A stretch of 64,000 nucleotides of DNA from Nymphaea colorata (lineage: Eukaryota > Streptophyta > Magnoliopsida > Nymphaeales > Nymphaeaceae), in contig NC_045139.1 of assembly GCF_008831285.2 (NCBI RefSeq), positions 12,870,704 to 12,934,703 of the forward strand. Direction: 5' to 3'. Shown piece by piece: positions 36,501 to 49,600 of this stretch. Position 1 is the first letter of the stretch, and the number at the start of each line of letters is the position of its first letter. The translations under genes and the position numbers were made by a program. The notes beneath the pieces were generated by a model. The model was given only the letters and a program-made list of their open reading frames with translations. It had not been told where the DNA came from and did not search any database.

Positions 36501-39500
36501 ATCTTCACAGGAAGATGGACAACATATCACCCTTTTTGTAAGGATAGGAAAAAGAAAAGAGGGCCAGGCCCATAGTAAGATGTTCGGGTGTATACCACTG
36601 GATGTGACCATTGTGTCTGTTTTGCTAGACAACAACCCAACTGCACATTTTAAATTGCTAATTTAGATCCTATGTCACATGGGTGTGGGTGCAGTGTGAG
36701 TGCGAGTGTGGCAAATTAAAAAAAAAAAAAAGAAACGTTGTGTATGGTTGTGGTCATGGTGCATGCATACATACATATAGAATACAAAATTGTTCCTAAA
36801 CAAGACAAAATTATCAAGTGATCAACAACTAATTTACTGCCCAAAGTCACATCTTATATTCCAAAATCTGTAGCGTTCTATTTCTTCCCTAGAATATACA
36901 TATTCTGGCGTGTAGTTTCTGATTTTACAATCTCACTGATAACATAAGTAGGCAGTAAGCAAGTAGCTGTTATTCGTCGATTATTATAAGTTTATAACAC
37001 ATACATACTTATACAGGATAATGTTATATTTAAAATACAAAATTGTTCCTAAACAACACAAAAATTATCAAGTGATGAACAACTATTTTACTGCCCAAAG
37101 TCACATCTTTTATTCCAAAATCTGTAGCATTCTATTTCTTCCCTATAATATACATATTCTGGAGCCTAGTTTCTGATTGTACAATCTTACTGATAACATA
37201 AGTAGTAGGCATTAAGCAAGTAGCTATTATACATCGAGTATTATAAGTTTATGACACATAAATATATATACAGGATAATGTTATATTTAATATGTATGAT
37301 TAACAAAACGGGTAACACATATACAAAACTTACAAACAGTATATATATATATATATATATATATTACTGAAACTTGTGCATGGTATACTTATAAGAAAAC
37401 TTGTTCACTGATTTGTTAAAACTTACAAACAGCACAACATATGTAACCATATGCAGTATATAAAGTTATCCATATGCAGTATATAAAGTTATAAGCAACA
37501 TATATATCCAGTATTAAACTGTAAAAGTATGCAGTAAAATACTAAAAACAGTATAACCAATGCAGCAAAACAGTAACTAACTGAAAGTGTTTTTAAATAG
37601 CATCACTTAAAAAAAGTGAAAAGAGGACAAAAATGTCCCCCACATGGTTTGGCCGCACCCAACTTGTTGCTTAACGTGAGTTGGGTGCACATAAAAAATG
37701 GACCATTTTGGCCTGGTGCGGTTTGACCACACTGGGTGCACATTGCCCACACCCAAGGCTGCACCTGTGCCATACCTGCATCGCGTCAATGCGGGTCCTG
37801 CTGCTGTTTTGAAGAGTCCTTGTGGCATTGTTTAAATCACTTGTGTAATGACACATTGGGTTCTTTTCCTCCATAAAACAGTGTTTAGATGATTCTTTTG
37901 CTCGACCAATCTTGAGAACCCAATGATTCAGACTGTGTAACACTTCTAGCAAACATCAGTTGTCTTTTCACAACTATCATTCCCTTTTGTCTTGTCATTT
38001 TCCTTTACATGGAAACCTGTTCTTGAGAACTCCCAAGGTATGGATTTCTAGTGATTGGTTGCCGTTTTGGTTTTCTTAGTTCTCATGTAGTGTCTAACAT
38101 TTAGTGCTTTGATAAAATTTTCAGTTGATCTTGCTGAAGGCTGCCTTTTAGGCTAATATATTCATGTTGTGCATGTGATACAATCAGGACTCAAATGGCA
38201 TACTATTGTCGACTTGTTAACCTTGTAATATGGACAAAAAAATGCAGAGATGTCATGCAGATATGCAACAGAAAATTATAAGTGGACAATTCTTCGAACA
38301 TTCTCGCTAAGTAATTAACTTTAGATAGAGTATGCTGAGATGGGTGAAGTTGGCCGATGCTTTGGTCATGACACAGTGTAATTTGTTAAAATTGAAAGGA
38401 GGCACAGTTGGGTGAAGGCCCTAAATGACTTGTTGGGACTAGTAGGTCTAAGTTGGTAAATTGTATATATATATATATATATATATACAATTTACACTGA
38501 AAGGAAGAAAGGTGTAGGACTTAATTACTTCTTAATCACCCACCAACTGGTATACACTAGTTAACTTGGTCGACTAGTCATGTGGTCCTTGACTAGTAGG
38601 CTGGCATCTGACTGGGGTAACTTGTCTGCTGACTAGTCATCTTGGTTGATGACACACAACACAACTAGGTCTTTTCTATGCGCGTTTGTCGTCATGCAGT
38701 GTCAATTGTTGGATTATGTCATGCCATGTGCATGTGGACAGGCTAGAGGACTCATATTTCCTTGCCTTGTGTGGTAGGATTCTTGGACTTTGAGTTTGAC
38801 TGGATTTATTTCTGTGACACTTTCCATCAGGTTTTGGTACTGAACTCCTTATATATCCTGTATCCAATTTCCGTTTTGAAAAACTGTTTGGCAGATAACA
38901 TTGATGTGTTATCATTAATCCAGACTACGAGCTGAACAGGAAAGATTGGAAAAGATTGGTGCTATTGCATACTATTCAGAATGGGTTAAAGCGTGGAAGA
39001 GAGACACATCCCGCGAAGCAGTGCAAAAACATTTTGAAGAGACTGGTGAGGATGAAAATACACAGCTCTTGACTATGTTCCAGTACCAAACCGATAGAGA
39101 ATATCGTATCATGATGGGAACTGATAACCGAATTCGCCGTGACCCATTGGCAATGCGAATGAGAGAAGATCAGATAAAAGAAAGTACGCCTCTCCCTTTG
39201 TACTTCCTATATTTTTTAGTACATTGCTCATACCTGAGAGCAGAGGCAACTTTGCTAAGTCTTACATTATTAATGGAGAAAGGTCTTATCTTAGATAATG
39301 CAATATCTGTTTCCTGTAAGAACCATGTTTGCGGCTGGAGATATCTATGTGTTATAACCCATCTGGTTGGGAAAAACTGTAAATTTGTTTCTCAAGCCTG
39401 AGATGTAATAACATCATTTAGTTGTGATTTGCAGTATGGGGAGGTGATCCAGTTTATCCGACTATAAATTACATCCAAGATCCTGATGAAGTCATTGACT

Positions 39501-40905
39501 ATAGGGGCCCAGAATTTCATGAGCCAACACCTAACATGCTAGCATATCTTATGGAGGTATTGCCAATAATTTGTTTATAATTACTGCCATGTAATAACTA
39601 TCAGAATTTTCTGAGTGTCAAGTGCTGTTTATGCTAAAGCTTTTTGCATGGTTTACCATGGGTTAATTTGGCATGGCTCGACATTCTTAGTTGTGTCGCC
39701 TATGCAGATTATCTTTCTTTTCAATGTGTTCAAGCCTCAACTCTGAAGCTCTGACTGTCCGAGATTGGCCCATAGTGACTGGCACACGATACTGCACATC
39801 CTTTTGGGGAGTTTGTAGCATCTCAAGAAATAAATCACATTGAGGATGCTTATCCAACCAACTTGATATGGTAAATGGATAAATATTCATCACATAATGA
39901 TTATAAGTTAACGAAAATAACAAACTTTCAGACAATATGAAAAAATAGAAATGAGAGGATTTATTGTAAGTATAGCTGCGTTGAAGTCTAAATAAAATGA
40001 TGATGAAGTTAAAATATTTAAATCAACAAAAAAAACTGACTAAAGGTGAGACAATGATGGTCTATAGTATCGTAAAGATTTTTCCATATGATAAATGATA
40101 GAGATATTTCTCTGGCTTTTTGTTTTTGTATTTGTATGGTTATGTGCTTCTGTGTGTATGTTTTATGGGTTTAACCAGTTGCAATCTGGGACTGGTTCTT
40201 CCAACTCCACTATTCTCTGGTACACTCTCACCTACTTTTCTCTTTCCTTCCCTTCTATTTTCATTTTTGCATCCATCCTCTCCAACCCAGGATAGGTGGA
40301 TCATAGAAAGGGACAAGGACTTGAAAAAAAATCCAGTCCCATTGTTTGGGACTGGGTTTAGTCATTTTGGATCAGATAGTCCCAGATATCTTTTCCTCTT
40401 CTCTCTTTTGTGGCTTCTGCCAGGATCATGGCATCAAGCGCTGCTGCAGCCAGTGCTTCACATTTGGAAGTGAGCTGCTCAACATTTTCAAGCTCTTTGG
40501 CATCACTGGAGCTGGCAGCGAGGGCATAGTTGGAGGAGAGGCATGGGCTGGAGGGCATTGGAGAATGGGCATGGGTCGGCAGCTTGGAGGAGGCATGGGT
40601 AAGGGGCAGATGAGGGCTTGACTAGAAGACCTTGAGGCTCAAGCCCTTGCTGGATGATGCTTTGCAATATTTTGGCCATTACGCATAAGAGAGGGAGGGA
40701 GAGAGGGATGAAGAGAATGGGGGGTTCAAGAACCCTTTCCAGTAGACAAGCCTGCTCTGGCTGGTTTTCTGCTAGAAGACAACAGTCCACGGTTTGCAAA
40801 TATGCAGTTTCTTCTCTGTCCAAATATCTTTGCTGCCATAAAGGAGAAGAGATGGGAACAGATCCTAGATGGAGAGGCCTCTGGGAGAGGAGGGGAGCTG
40901 TATGT

Positions 40906-40938
<33 letters not shown>

Positions 40939-42193
40939 TTTTAAGATCGGATGGCCCAAAATGGAGGATCCCTGGCCTTCCAGATCTCCATCTGGATGAA
41001 TACACATCCTGTATGTACATTTATATTTTTATTTATATTTATATTTATATTTATATTTATATATGAGATATCATTTATGTTACACTTACCAGGATGTTAG
41101 AAGAAAGCTTGATTAGAGTTCTTTGCTGAGTGACCATTGGCTTCAAACTCGACCATAGCTCAATAATTTCAGTATAATTCATGGGCATTTCGCTATCCTA
41201 CAGAAACAAAAAATTGCATTTTGTATTGCAGATTATGCTTCTCTTAAGTTTGTGGCGAAATGGCTGAGCCATCCTCCAGATTGTTTCTCCCGATCTCTCT
41301 TTGCTGCACATGTGGGAACATAGTAGGAAGTAAAGTTCCTAGATGCACCTTGATCGCTTAGCTCTTAGACCTATTTTTTTCTTCCTTTAGTAATAGTATA
41401 ATTGCAGACTTGTTGAATGCTTTACTTTTCATCTGATGTTTCTTCTCTGAAAATTCTGGCTTTCTTCTCTTTCTACTGAGATCTTATAACCTAAATGTCA
41501 TCCATGCATGTGTTTGACATCTTCAGGAAGGAAAAATCATCTCAAGAGACGAACTACAGAAAATATTGGCCAAAGAAAAAACTGAGGAATTAGAGGTATA
41601 AGAAAAGGTTCACCGAGCTTGTTTGTGGTTATGGTCTGAATTTTGCTTTATAGTAAGTGCTGACTTTTCTGCTGCTGTGTTGCTTGTAAAGCGGGTTACT
41701 GACATGGATGAAGCAATGGCCCAAGCTGTTGATATCGGTGAAAATGATGATGTGAGTTAATACGTGCCACCAAATCTGGAACTTTTCTTTATCTTAAAGC
41801 TTGTGTATATCTTTTACCCAATGATAACCAATATAAATAATGTTTTATGATAAGCAATACCTTTTTTAGGATGAGGATAGTGAAATGGAAGGGGAGGGGG
41901 AAGGGGATGATAAGATGGATGAGAAAGTTCCGCGCAATTGGAGTGTTCTGAAGAGTAATCCTGAGCTTCACAAATCAAAGGTGCATTATGTTTCTCTTTT
42001 TGTTATGTCCTAGTTCCAAATATATTTGCTGATTTCTGCGTAGTTTTGGTTTCCTTTTATTCATCAGAAATTGCTGTAATTGTTTCAGGAGAAAGGGAAG
42101 AAAGATGAGCTAATGACATTAGAAGAGGCTATAGACGACTCCAAAAACCTGACAGATTTCCTGATGGATTTTGATGTTGATGATGACCAGTAA
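33574..42193 (+). CDS. HMR (PTAC12): HEMERA / pTAC12 protein, 10 exons, apparently intact
   Basis: Exons read from splice sites and family similarity: 33574-33613, 33697-33767, 34048-34716, 34991-35103, 38924-39183, 39435-39556, 41527-41595, 41692-41751, 41870-41980, 42089-42193. They sum to 1620 nt, 539 residues plus stop; Arabidopsis pTAC12 is about 527. All introns are GT-AG and all phases agree. The short Ala/Ser N-terminus (residues 1-13) fits a plastid transit peptide. Diagnostic blocks are HSYMDSTSG, EYWPEGT, YGKKPGSRRKKF, SEELWWNWRKP and RWQRRRPDVET in exon 3, AMAETGQIKIYG in exon 4, YSEWVKAWKRDTSREAVQKH in exon 5 and VYPTINYIQDPDE in exon 6. An acidic stretch in exon 9 precedes the C-terminal DFLMDFDVDDDQ, matching the family's transactivation segment. 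In the family the protein is dual-targeted, working with the plastid-encoded RNA polymerase and in phytochrome signalling in the nucleus. The least certain part is exons 1-2, which are poorly conserved. Confidence 0.5.
35558..36482. mobile_element. Candidate DNA transposon in HEMERA intron 4
   Basis: Ends CAATGTTGTA (about 35564) and the complement CAGTGTTGTA (at about 36480) are inverted. Both subterminal regions are dense in ATCGTA-type motifs (35580-35640 and 36360-36465). The flanks TGTGAAAA and TGTGGAAAA may be an imperfect target duplication. No transposase frame. Confidence 0.5.
36781..37286 (+). repeat. 253-bp tandem duplication in HEMERA intron 4
   Basis: AATACAAAATTGTTCCTAAA begins unit 1 at 36781 and unit 2 at about 37034. 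The units share AAAATCTGTAGC and TACATATTCTGG and differ by scattered substitutions and indels. Confidence 0.5.
38456..38495. repeat. 40-bp perfect AT palindrome
   Basis: GTAAATTG, a TA run, then CAATTTAC; every base pairs. In HEMERA intron 4. Confidence 0.5.
39557..41526 (+). other. HEMERA intron 6
   Basis: A 1970-nt intron between GTATTG and CTTCAG. It contains a GA microsatellite at 40907-40936 and a TTTATA-type repeat at 41022-41062. Open frames around 40120-40940 are unsupported by similarity and overlap one another on both strands. Confidence 0.5.
40907..40936 (+). repeat. GA microsatellite in HEMERA intron 6
   Basis: GA units with one G interruption near the end. Confidence 0.5.
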
Positions 42194-42516
42194 CTCGTCA
42201 TTAGGGAAAGACCAGCAAATGAGGTTCTGTCGCAAAATCCAGTTATATAAGAGTTACTTGTACAAGTAGTGGAATCGTTACAAATTTGGGTGCTTTTAGT
42301 TGGAGCTGTCACATACAGCTTCTATGGCTGATTCCCGGAGGAACTAAAAGAGACCCCAGCTTCTGCCCTGCGACAAGAGATTCTGGCTTTGTGAAAGTTT
42401 TAATTAACTGGGTGTTGTAAGTTGCCTTTTGCTTGAGCCACTCAAACATTTTCCCCTGTACATTCAAGTTCCTTAAGAACCATAGTTTGACTGTTTTCAC
42501 TCTTTACTCAATATTC

Positions 42517-42568
<52 letters not shown>

Positions 42569-45500
42569 TACACACACTCTTTAGATTGATGAATTTGTGT
42601 TTTCTTTTGTCTGCTGAGGTTCCAATGTTTTCTTGAATTTCTCATAACACATTGATCTGCGTGGACTAAATGATCCTTAAACCATGAATTGTAACTCCAA
42701 ATCTAAATTATCTCATAAATATAATGAGACTTTCCAAAATCTCATTTTTTAAGCAGATCATACGATCACTGTAAGGTAGGAGAGTTGTAAAAGGTTGGCC
42801 AAATACTGTCTAAGTTCAAGCCAGATGTTATTTATGGTCATGCAGTGTCTTGACTCAAGATAGCTGGCTAACTGCAGGTGGTGAACAGAGGGAACCAACT
42901 TGAGGGAGGGATTTACGATTGCCTCATGTTTTCTAACTATAGCCATCAAGATACAAGCTACTTGTCCGTCAAGCCCGTACCTGGAAGGTGCATAGTTGAT
43001 TATTTTAGCTAAGCTAGATGGCTTGAAAGTTATGCTGCAATTTGAATGTCTACCGAGTACGAGTATGGCTTGTGACCCATACAATCATCATCATCCAGGA
43101 ACATAGACAAAATATCGAAGTATATTTGCTGGTGCTTGCATGTTATTCAAATGTACAAGCGTCCCACTTCTCGAGCTAAAAGACTGAAAGTAAGTCTCCA
43201 AACAAGCTAGCGATATTAATATAAGCTAATAAGTTTGGGGATGATATTTGAAACCAAATCGTGTATACAAGGGTCCACTAGGGAAATATGTCAACAGATT
43301 CAGGACATTAATAAATGCATTTCACGTCACTTGGTTTCCTACTTTGTCGACAGAAAATACCAGCAAGACAACACATTTTCTTGTTGGTCTACTGCCATCA
43401 GTATATATGCTGCATTGACAAGCAAATGCGGAAGCATACTTCCTCGGATCAAGAGGAAGGAGTGTTTTCCATACTGAATATTGAATGACGAGAGAGCGGG
43501 GGGCAGGGAAGGGGGCTGGGCTTTCTTGGGATCCCAAACCTAAGAATACCGACCAATATGGTGCATGTGTTGACCAAGTTGAGTTGGACGGATATGCCCT
43601 CATATCGGCCAAAAAAGGAATGACATGTTATTTGTCTTCTTTATTTCTTCTAATATAGGTAAAAATGGCTGATACATGCCAATGCATTTCAGCCAAAACT
43701 CTGTGTCATTAACTATTAGCTTGATCAATGAACTATTTGATTCATATAAAACACATTGTTTGAATCAATTCAAGGTTGAGCTCGTGGTTATGAGTGCAAT
43801 TCATTAATGAGCATATATCGATATCATGTGATTTAGCACTATTTTAGTCTTAAAGGAATTTTAATTGAATTCTATCATACATGGACATACATTTTGAAAT
43901 ATATACGAATAAAATATAAATGTGATATATATAAGAGAGAGAGAGAGAGGGAGAGTAATTGGTTCCTATATGAGCAAGTGGCACAACCCAGACCATTAGG
44001 TTAGGCATAAAAATCGAACCCCTTTAAATTGGATTCTTGAAATAAATTTTTCTACAATCCAACCATACAGATGTGATTTTAACAATGGTTTGATGAGAAA
44101 AATATATTAAACTTATCGTATGTTTGAGTCAGATCATGTTTTTAAAGTAATGGACAAATCAACAGCTCTTATAACATAACAAATTTACTAGGAGAAAAAT
44201 CAATATTTTTTTATATAAACAAGTTGAATTAAGGCTTGTTTTATGTTGAATTAATGTTTATAACCAATCCAAAATATCTATACTTTATTTAAAATACATT
44301 TTAACAAAGATTTAAGAAGTCTTTTTTTAGTCTTGGTTTTATCCCTGACCCAAGTGGTCTGGGATATAGCAATTTATAGATAAAATAAATAAATAAATTT
44401 ATTTATTTAGTTATATTAGTGGAAAGTATGTAACAAAATCATATCTTGGACCACTCTTTCTCTGATGCACACATACACACACACAAGGATGGAGGCAGAT
44501 GTCCATAATTATACTTAATTTTTATATTGGCTCTTCAGAGCAATTTTTTGCATTTACATGTTGATGCCCCTTACAAATTTAAAATTTATTACGTGCTCAT
44601 GAGCCAGAAATGTCTAGCTGTGCCCCTGATACACACATACATACACGCATATACACACAGAATTGAACATGTTTGAACGGGATCCAATCTCTGTAACCTA
44701 CTCCTAATCAGCTGGCTTATGTCTGACTCACTAGCTACTTGAACGGAGCTGAGACAAGCACAACACAAGGAGAATCGTTCAAGCTATGAGATACTTTGTT
44801 AATTGGAGGACCAAATCTCAAGCCCAATCACAAAAAACAATCAAACATATAAAGCAACAACTTATTAATCTCATGACTTGCAATCTGCATGGTTTCTCTC
44901 ATTTTTACGATACTAAGTTGCAAACATTCATATTTCCCTACGGCTTTATAAATTAAGTACCTAAAACCGAAACTTAATGCATCTGTAACTGCCGTTTGAA
45001 TTTGTACATCTTAAAGTACTGTTGAAGCACCAACGCAAGCCATCAACAGCGTCCCTCGAGAGTCACCTTGCTCTTGTGTACGTCTGAGCACACCTGATTT
45101 CAATCCTCCATAATGCGACCCATCGCCTAATGATCTGTTGAAAGAGCATGAATTACTATGTTGGCTATTCAATTCAGTACTCTAGAAAAAAGGCTTATGC
45201 ACAAGGAGAGGACCCTTTAGCTTACATGCATGTCTATGTTTTTCCATTATAATTTGAAATTTTGGATTAATGTGTTTGAAACTCTTGATATGGAACCAAT
45301 TTCACTGAAGATGGCGCCCTAACGATGACGGGCCATCATTGAAATAGCCTCTGTTTTTTCTTTCGTACAAATGGTTGCATCAACAATTTTTAAAATTCGC
45401 AATCAGATTTTAAAATTGTGAGCTTATTAAAATGGTTCACAAGCACATGCTCCATCATCAATGAAGAACATCAAAATTATTTTAAAAAGTTATTTTAACC

Positions 45501-46369
45501 TTAGTAAAAAACATTTTGATGTTTCATTTTTTATTGAGTCAAAATTTCTATGATTGGTGATTTTTTTATGCATTTTTTTTGCTGGCATTTAGCAGCAGAA
45601 GCAATTCGACTATGGTTGTCAAAAGCCATCAATCAAACTCCGATCAGCTAATTAAGCTGCGGGCCTGTGAACTGTCTCGACAGGTAACTAGTTTGGACGT
45701 CATAAATTTTATGTGCTACAGATGTATAAGTAAGTTAAACATAATTAACTAGAAAACGGTAATAAACTTTGTAGCACCCAAAAAAAATAAAAAGTCTAAA
45801 TATTGAAAGCCTGTAGAGTGAAAATTATAATAGATTGAAAATTTATGGCAAAATAATAAAAAACGATTTGTCTCGTAGTTGGGCACTTCTTGCATTTGCA
45901 ACACGAGGAGACAATTTCTTAAAACTAGGGTTGAAGCTAGAAAATTTTGGTTGTTAAGGGGGCATTAGTTATATAATTTTAAATTTTTAAGGGAAACCTG
46001 TATATAAATGAGAAAAGTTGTCAAGAAGTTTCAATATAAAAATAAACACTTTTTGTAGGCTTGTGTGGGCACTTGTCCACACCTGCCTCCCTTCCCTCTT
46101 AAAACCACAATTGATTCTCGAGCAGCAAACGGTGAGGAGGGAGGAAACTTGTTTTGCTAAAACACCAATTCATGAAAAGTTCCCCTTATAATGGTTTAGC
46201 CAAGACCTGGTATTGAAATTTGGAAAAAAGTTAGTGGGGAGGTTGCAATGAGGGGTAAACACTTTCCCATGGGAAAGTCCTTTCACAGGACAATTGACCA
46301 ACTTCCATGGCCACAAAGCATCAAATTAACCGCCAACAAACAATAGAGAAAAGGAAAAACTAAGGAGTT
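42194..46369. other. Spacer between the two convergent genes
   Basis: Contains both genes' 3' untranslated regions, a CT microsatellite, and an 18-bp palindrome ACTTTCCCATGGGAAAGT at 46261-46278. The 45930-46120 stretch (GCTAGAAAATTTTGGTTG ... GGGCACTTGTCCACACC) has the look of a dispersed plant repeat, but I cannot classify it. No other gene seen. Confidence 0.5.
42521..42565 (+). repeat. CT microsatellite downstream of HEMERA
   Basis: (CT)22 about 330 bases past the HEMERA stop, possibly in or near the 3' untranslated region. Confidence 0.5.
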
Positions 46370-46618
46370 TTAGGGATTGAGTTTGCCTCTTGATGATTCG
46401 GTTGTTGTTGTATCTTCATTCGAATTTGTCCTCTCCAATTGTGGAATGTCTCTTAGACATTCATCTATCTCAGTCAGCTTGAATGAGAGCAACGAGAAAA
46501 AAGAAGACAAAGAAGAGAAAGGCAAGTTAGAAGAGTTAAAAAAGTGGTACATGTAAATATCAATTGATGTCCTTACCCTGGTTTGAAGAAGACCATTCTC
46601 ATCTAACAACGCCCTTTG
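46370..46618 (-). CDS. Isolated last two exons of the MADS-box gene
   Basis: Exon 6 (46577-46618) is exactly 42 nt between TTTTCAG and GTAAGG and encodes [14 protein letters not shown], the expected end of a MIKC K domain. A 99-nt intron follows. Exon 7 (46370-46477) begins after TTCAAG with [10 protein letters not shown] and ends GKLNP plus TAA. Both are phase 0, as required after exon 5 at 56046. The link across 9.4 kb is inferred from phase, exon length and K-domain sequence. An alternative is that these exons belong to another MADS copy, but no other MADS exons are in the window. Confidence 0.5.
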   Translation of the reverse strand, partial: QRALLDENGLLQTRVRTSIDIYMYHFFNSSNLPFSSLSSFFSLLSFKLTEIDECLRDIPQLERTNSNEDTTTTESSRGKLNP

Positions 46619-49600
46619 CTGAAAAGAAATGACCATAATGAGTTTTTGTACAAAATATAATTACAAAAAGCAAATCACGTTTCGTTTCAGCTTTGGTAAG
46701 CACATTTAAACAATCTCCTTGGCTGAAAATTGAGAAGATAACTAAAAGCATAAAATAAAGAATACCCAAGAAAGTAATTTACCTGGTTCGACCACTTGGG
46801 TCTACATCCACACTGATGCAATCATTCATTTACTGTAGCAATTATCCTTCTTTCTAATGCTTCGATCTCCACCCTTAACGTTCCATAGTTAATATTGAAT
46901 GAGACTATTTATGAAAGGTTTTTATCATCATCGATGTAAGCTGAAAGGTAAACTTCCCTTATATTTCAAGCTCAACGTATTTTGAGTAAGGTTGAGCTTG
47001 ACCATATTTAATTTGTTTATCATGACAGAGTGAACAATGGTTTGGTGTTGAAATATATTTGATCATCAACTCTAATAATTTTTAGCAATCTTCTCTCTAA
47101 CAAGGTCGATCTCTATGTGCTTGTTCTTTTGGCAAAATATAGGATGATATGATAGATATGATGCTCCAATATTATCACACCATAATATTGTCCTACAATT
47201 TTGTCGAACACCATCACACCATAATATGGGACTATGATTTTGTCCAACACCATACTTTTTAAGAAAAGATTGAATCTATGTCATTTCCATAGTAGCAATA
47301 GTGTAGTATTCCGCCTTAGTATTAGACCTTGGAACAACTCTTTGTTTTTTTTGAACTCCATGAAATAAAATTAGATCCGACAAAAAATTGCATGCCCTCT
47401 TGTGGACCTTCTATAATTAGGGATCCAGCCCAATCGGCATCCCTATAAGCAAAAATTTCCATTGAAGAGTTAGATATGAGAAGAAATCCAAAATCTATGG
47501 TTTGCTTCAAATATCTCACTCTATTGTATTGCAGTGGGTGTCAGTAGGTAGGTCGGTGCACATATTGTCATACTTTGTTAACTCAAAAGGACTTGTATAA
47601 TACTTCTGGAAAGAATGAGATAATAAAAATTCTTGTCCAGCATTGGCTATTGGAGCTAGAGATGTCACCATGGGAATACAAATACCCTTAGCGCCTGCCA
47701 TGTTAGCTTTATTAAGAAAACCAAATATGTATTCCTGTTGTGAAAGAATAATTCCTTCTTCGGTCTTTTTGCTTCAATACCCAAGATTTTAATTGTAGAT
47801 TTTGAACTGAAAACTAACAATAAGTTTAAAAAATCTTGAAGTTAAACTTCAAGTCACAATAATATCAACATAAACCAATACATATATGCAGATATTATCT
47901 TGCTGAGGAAAAAAAAGAAGGATGTATCTATTGGAGCACTTTTAAATGCCATTTTGAGAATAAAAAAAACAAGACATGAAAGCCAAGATCTCGGTAATTG
48001 TTTCAATTCATACAATGCAATTTGCAATTTTACAAACATGATTTGGAAAGTTTTCATTTTTCAAATTTCGGAGGCTACCACATCTGCTCTTCTTCTATCG
48101 AATGTGCATGCAAAAACTTTGCACATCAAGTTGTTGAAATATTCTAGCCTTTCATTAAAGCAATGAATAATATTGTGCATATAGTTGTTGGTTTCACAAT
48201 AGAACTAAAGGCTTCATCATAGCTAACACCTTTTTTTAGACTATATCTTTGGCAACAAGATGAACTTTGTTTCTTTCTAAAGTTCTGTCTACCTTTTATT
48301 TAACCTTAAACACCCATTGTCTACCTTTTATTTAACCTTAAACACCCATTTGCAACCAATGATATGTTTGTTGAAGTAAGGAAGAACAACATTCCTAGGT
48401 ATGGTTTTGAAGAGTTTGATATTTAGATGTTATGGCTTCCTTTTAGTGATCATGTTGAAGCACTTCTTAGTATGACGGTTTTGAATCTTCGAGGAGAGTT
48501 ATGGCAAAGGATTTAGGAAAAGGGTGTTTGTTGGAAAACTGCATATGAAATTTTCTGAACTTGGGATTAGGTTTAACCACTCCTACTGGCAACTGAGTAA
48601 CCATGCGATGAGACCGTGAAGAAATAGGTTGATCTAGTCCAAGTTCTTCATGATGATTAGACAAAGGTTCATTTGGATAGTCAAGGTGTTCCGATTAGAT
48701 ATTGTTAGTTTCACTTGGTTGGGTAGAGGAGATAGGACTCTGGATAACGTTTGGCTAATCTAAGAGCAACCCCTCATTTTGACTGGTCTCTTTAGAATGA
48801 CACTCTTTACTTATTTGAGTCTTGAATGGAAATCTGACTTGCCAAAAATATGCCAAGAAATAATCATTTTCTCGTTCTTGAGATTCATGCAATAATAAAC
48901 ATTGTGTTGTGGAGCATAGCTAAGAAAAAGACATTTTTCAAACCTAAAATCCAATTTGTGCTTTGTGTAGGCACACAAAGGGGGATAACATGCACATCCG
49001 AAAAATTTTAAAAATTTTCAATAAGCACCTTTTTGAGAAGGTTCTCAAATGGGAGCATAAAACCAAGATCTTTTGTAGGCATTCCATTTATCAAATATAT
49101 TGTAGTAGTGAATGCATATGACCAAAAGCACTCTGTTGTATTAGTTTCAGTTATAAGAGTCACACTTGTTTCAACTATATCTCTATGGTGTCTTTCAGCA
49201 CCTCCATATTGTTCAGGGGTGTGAGGACAAAAACATCAGTGCTTATACTATTTTTCATAAGATTTGGTCACAAAACTTGAAATTCTCTTCCCCAATTAGA
49301 GTATAAAAATTGCATCTTATGTCCTGTAATGTTTTTAGTAAAGGTTTTGAAAGCTGAAAAGACTTGTGAGACATCAAGTTCAGTTTTGACAAGTATATCC
49401 ATATACATATTGAAAAACATTCACAAATATAATCTAATATTTGAATTCTTCTAGACTAGTGATAGAGGCTAGTCCCAAACATTAGAATAGACTATCTGAA
49501 GAGGAGATTTAACATTATCCCAATTTTTAGAAAGGTAACTTATGGCTTTTCCCTTTCTAACAATCTTCATATATGGAATTGGAAAAAATAGAATCATATG

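Larger units (their letters stand above)
35104..38923 (+). other. HEMERA intron 4, 3.8 kb, repeat-rich
   Basis: The largest HEMERA intron (GTCAGT donor, ATCCAG acceptor). It holds a candidate DNA transposon with ATCGTA-type motifs (35558-36482), a 253-bp tandem duplication (36781-37286), AT microsatellites and a 40-bp AT palindrome. The open frames inside it resemble no protein I know. Confidence 0.5.
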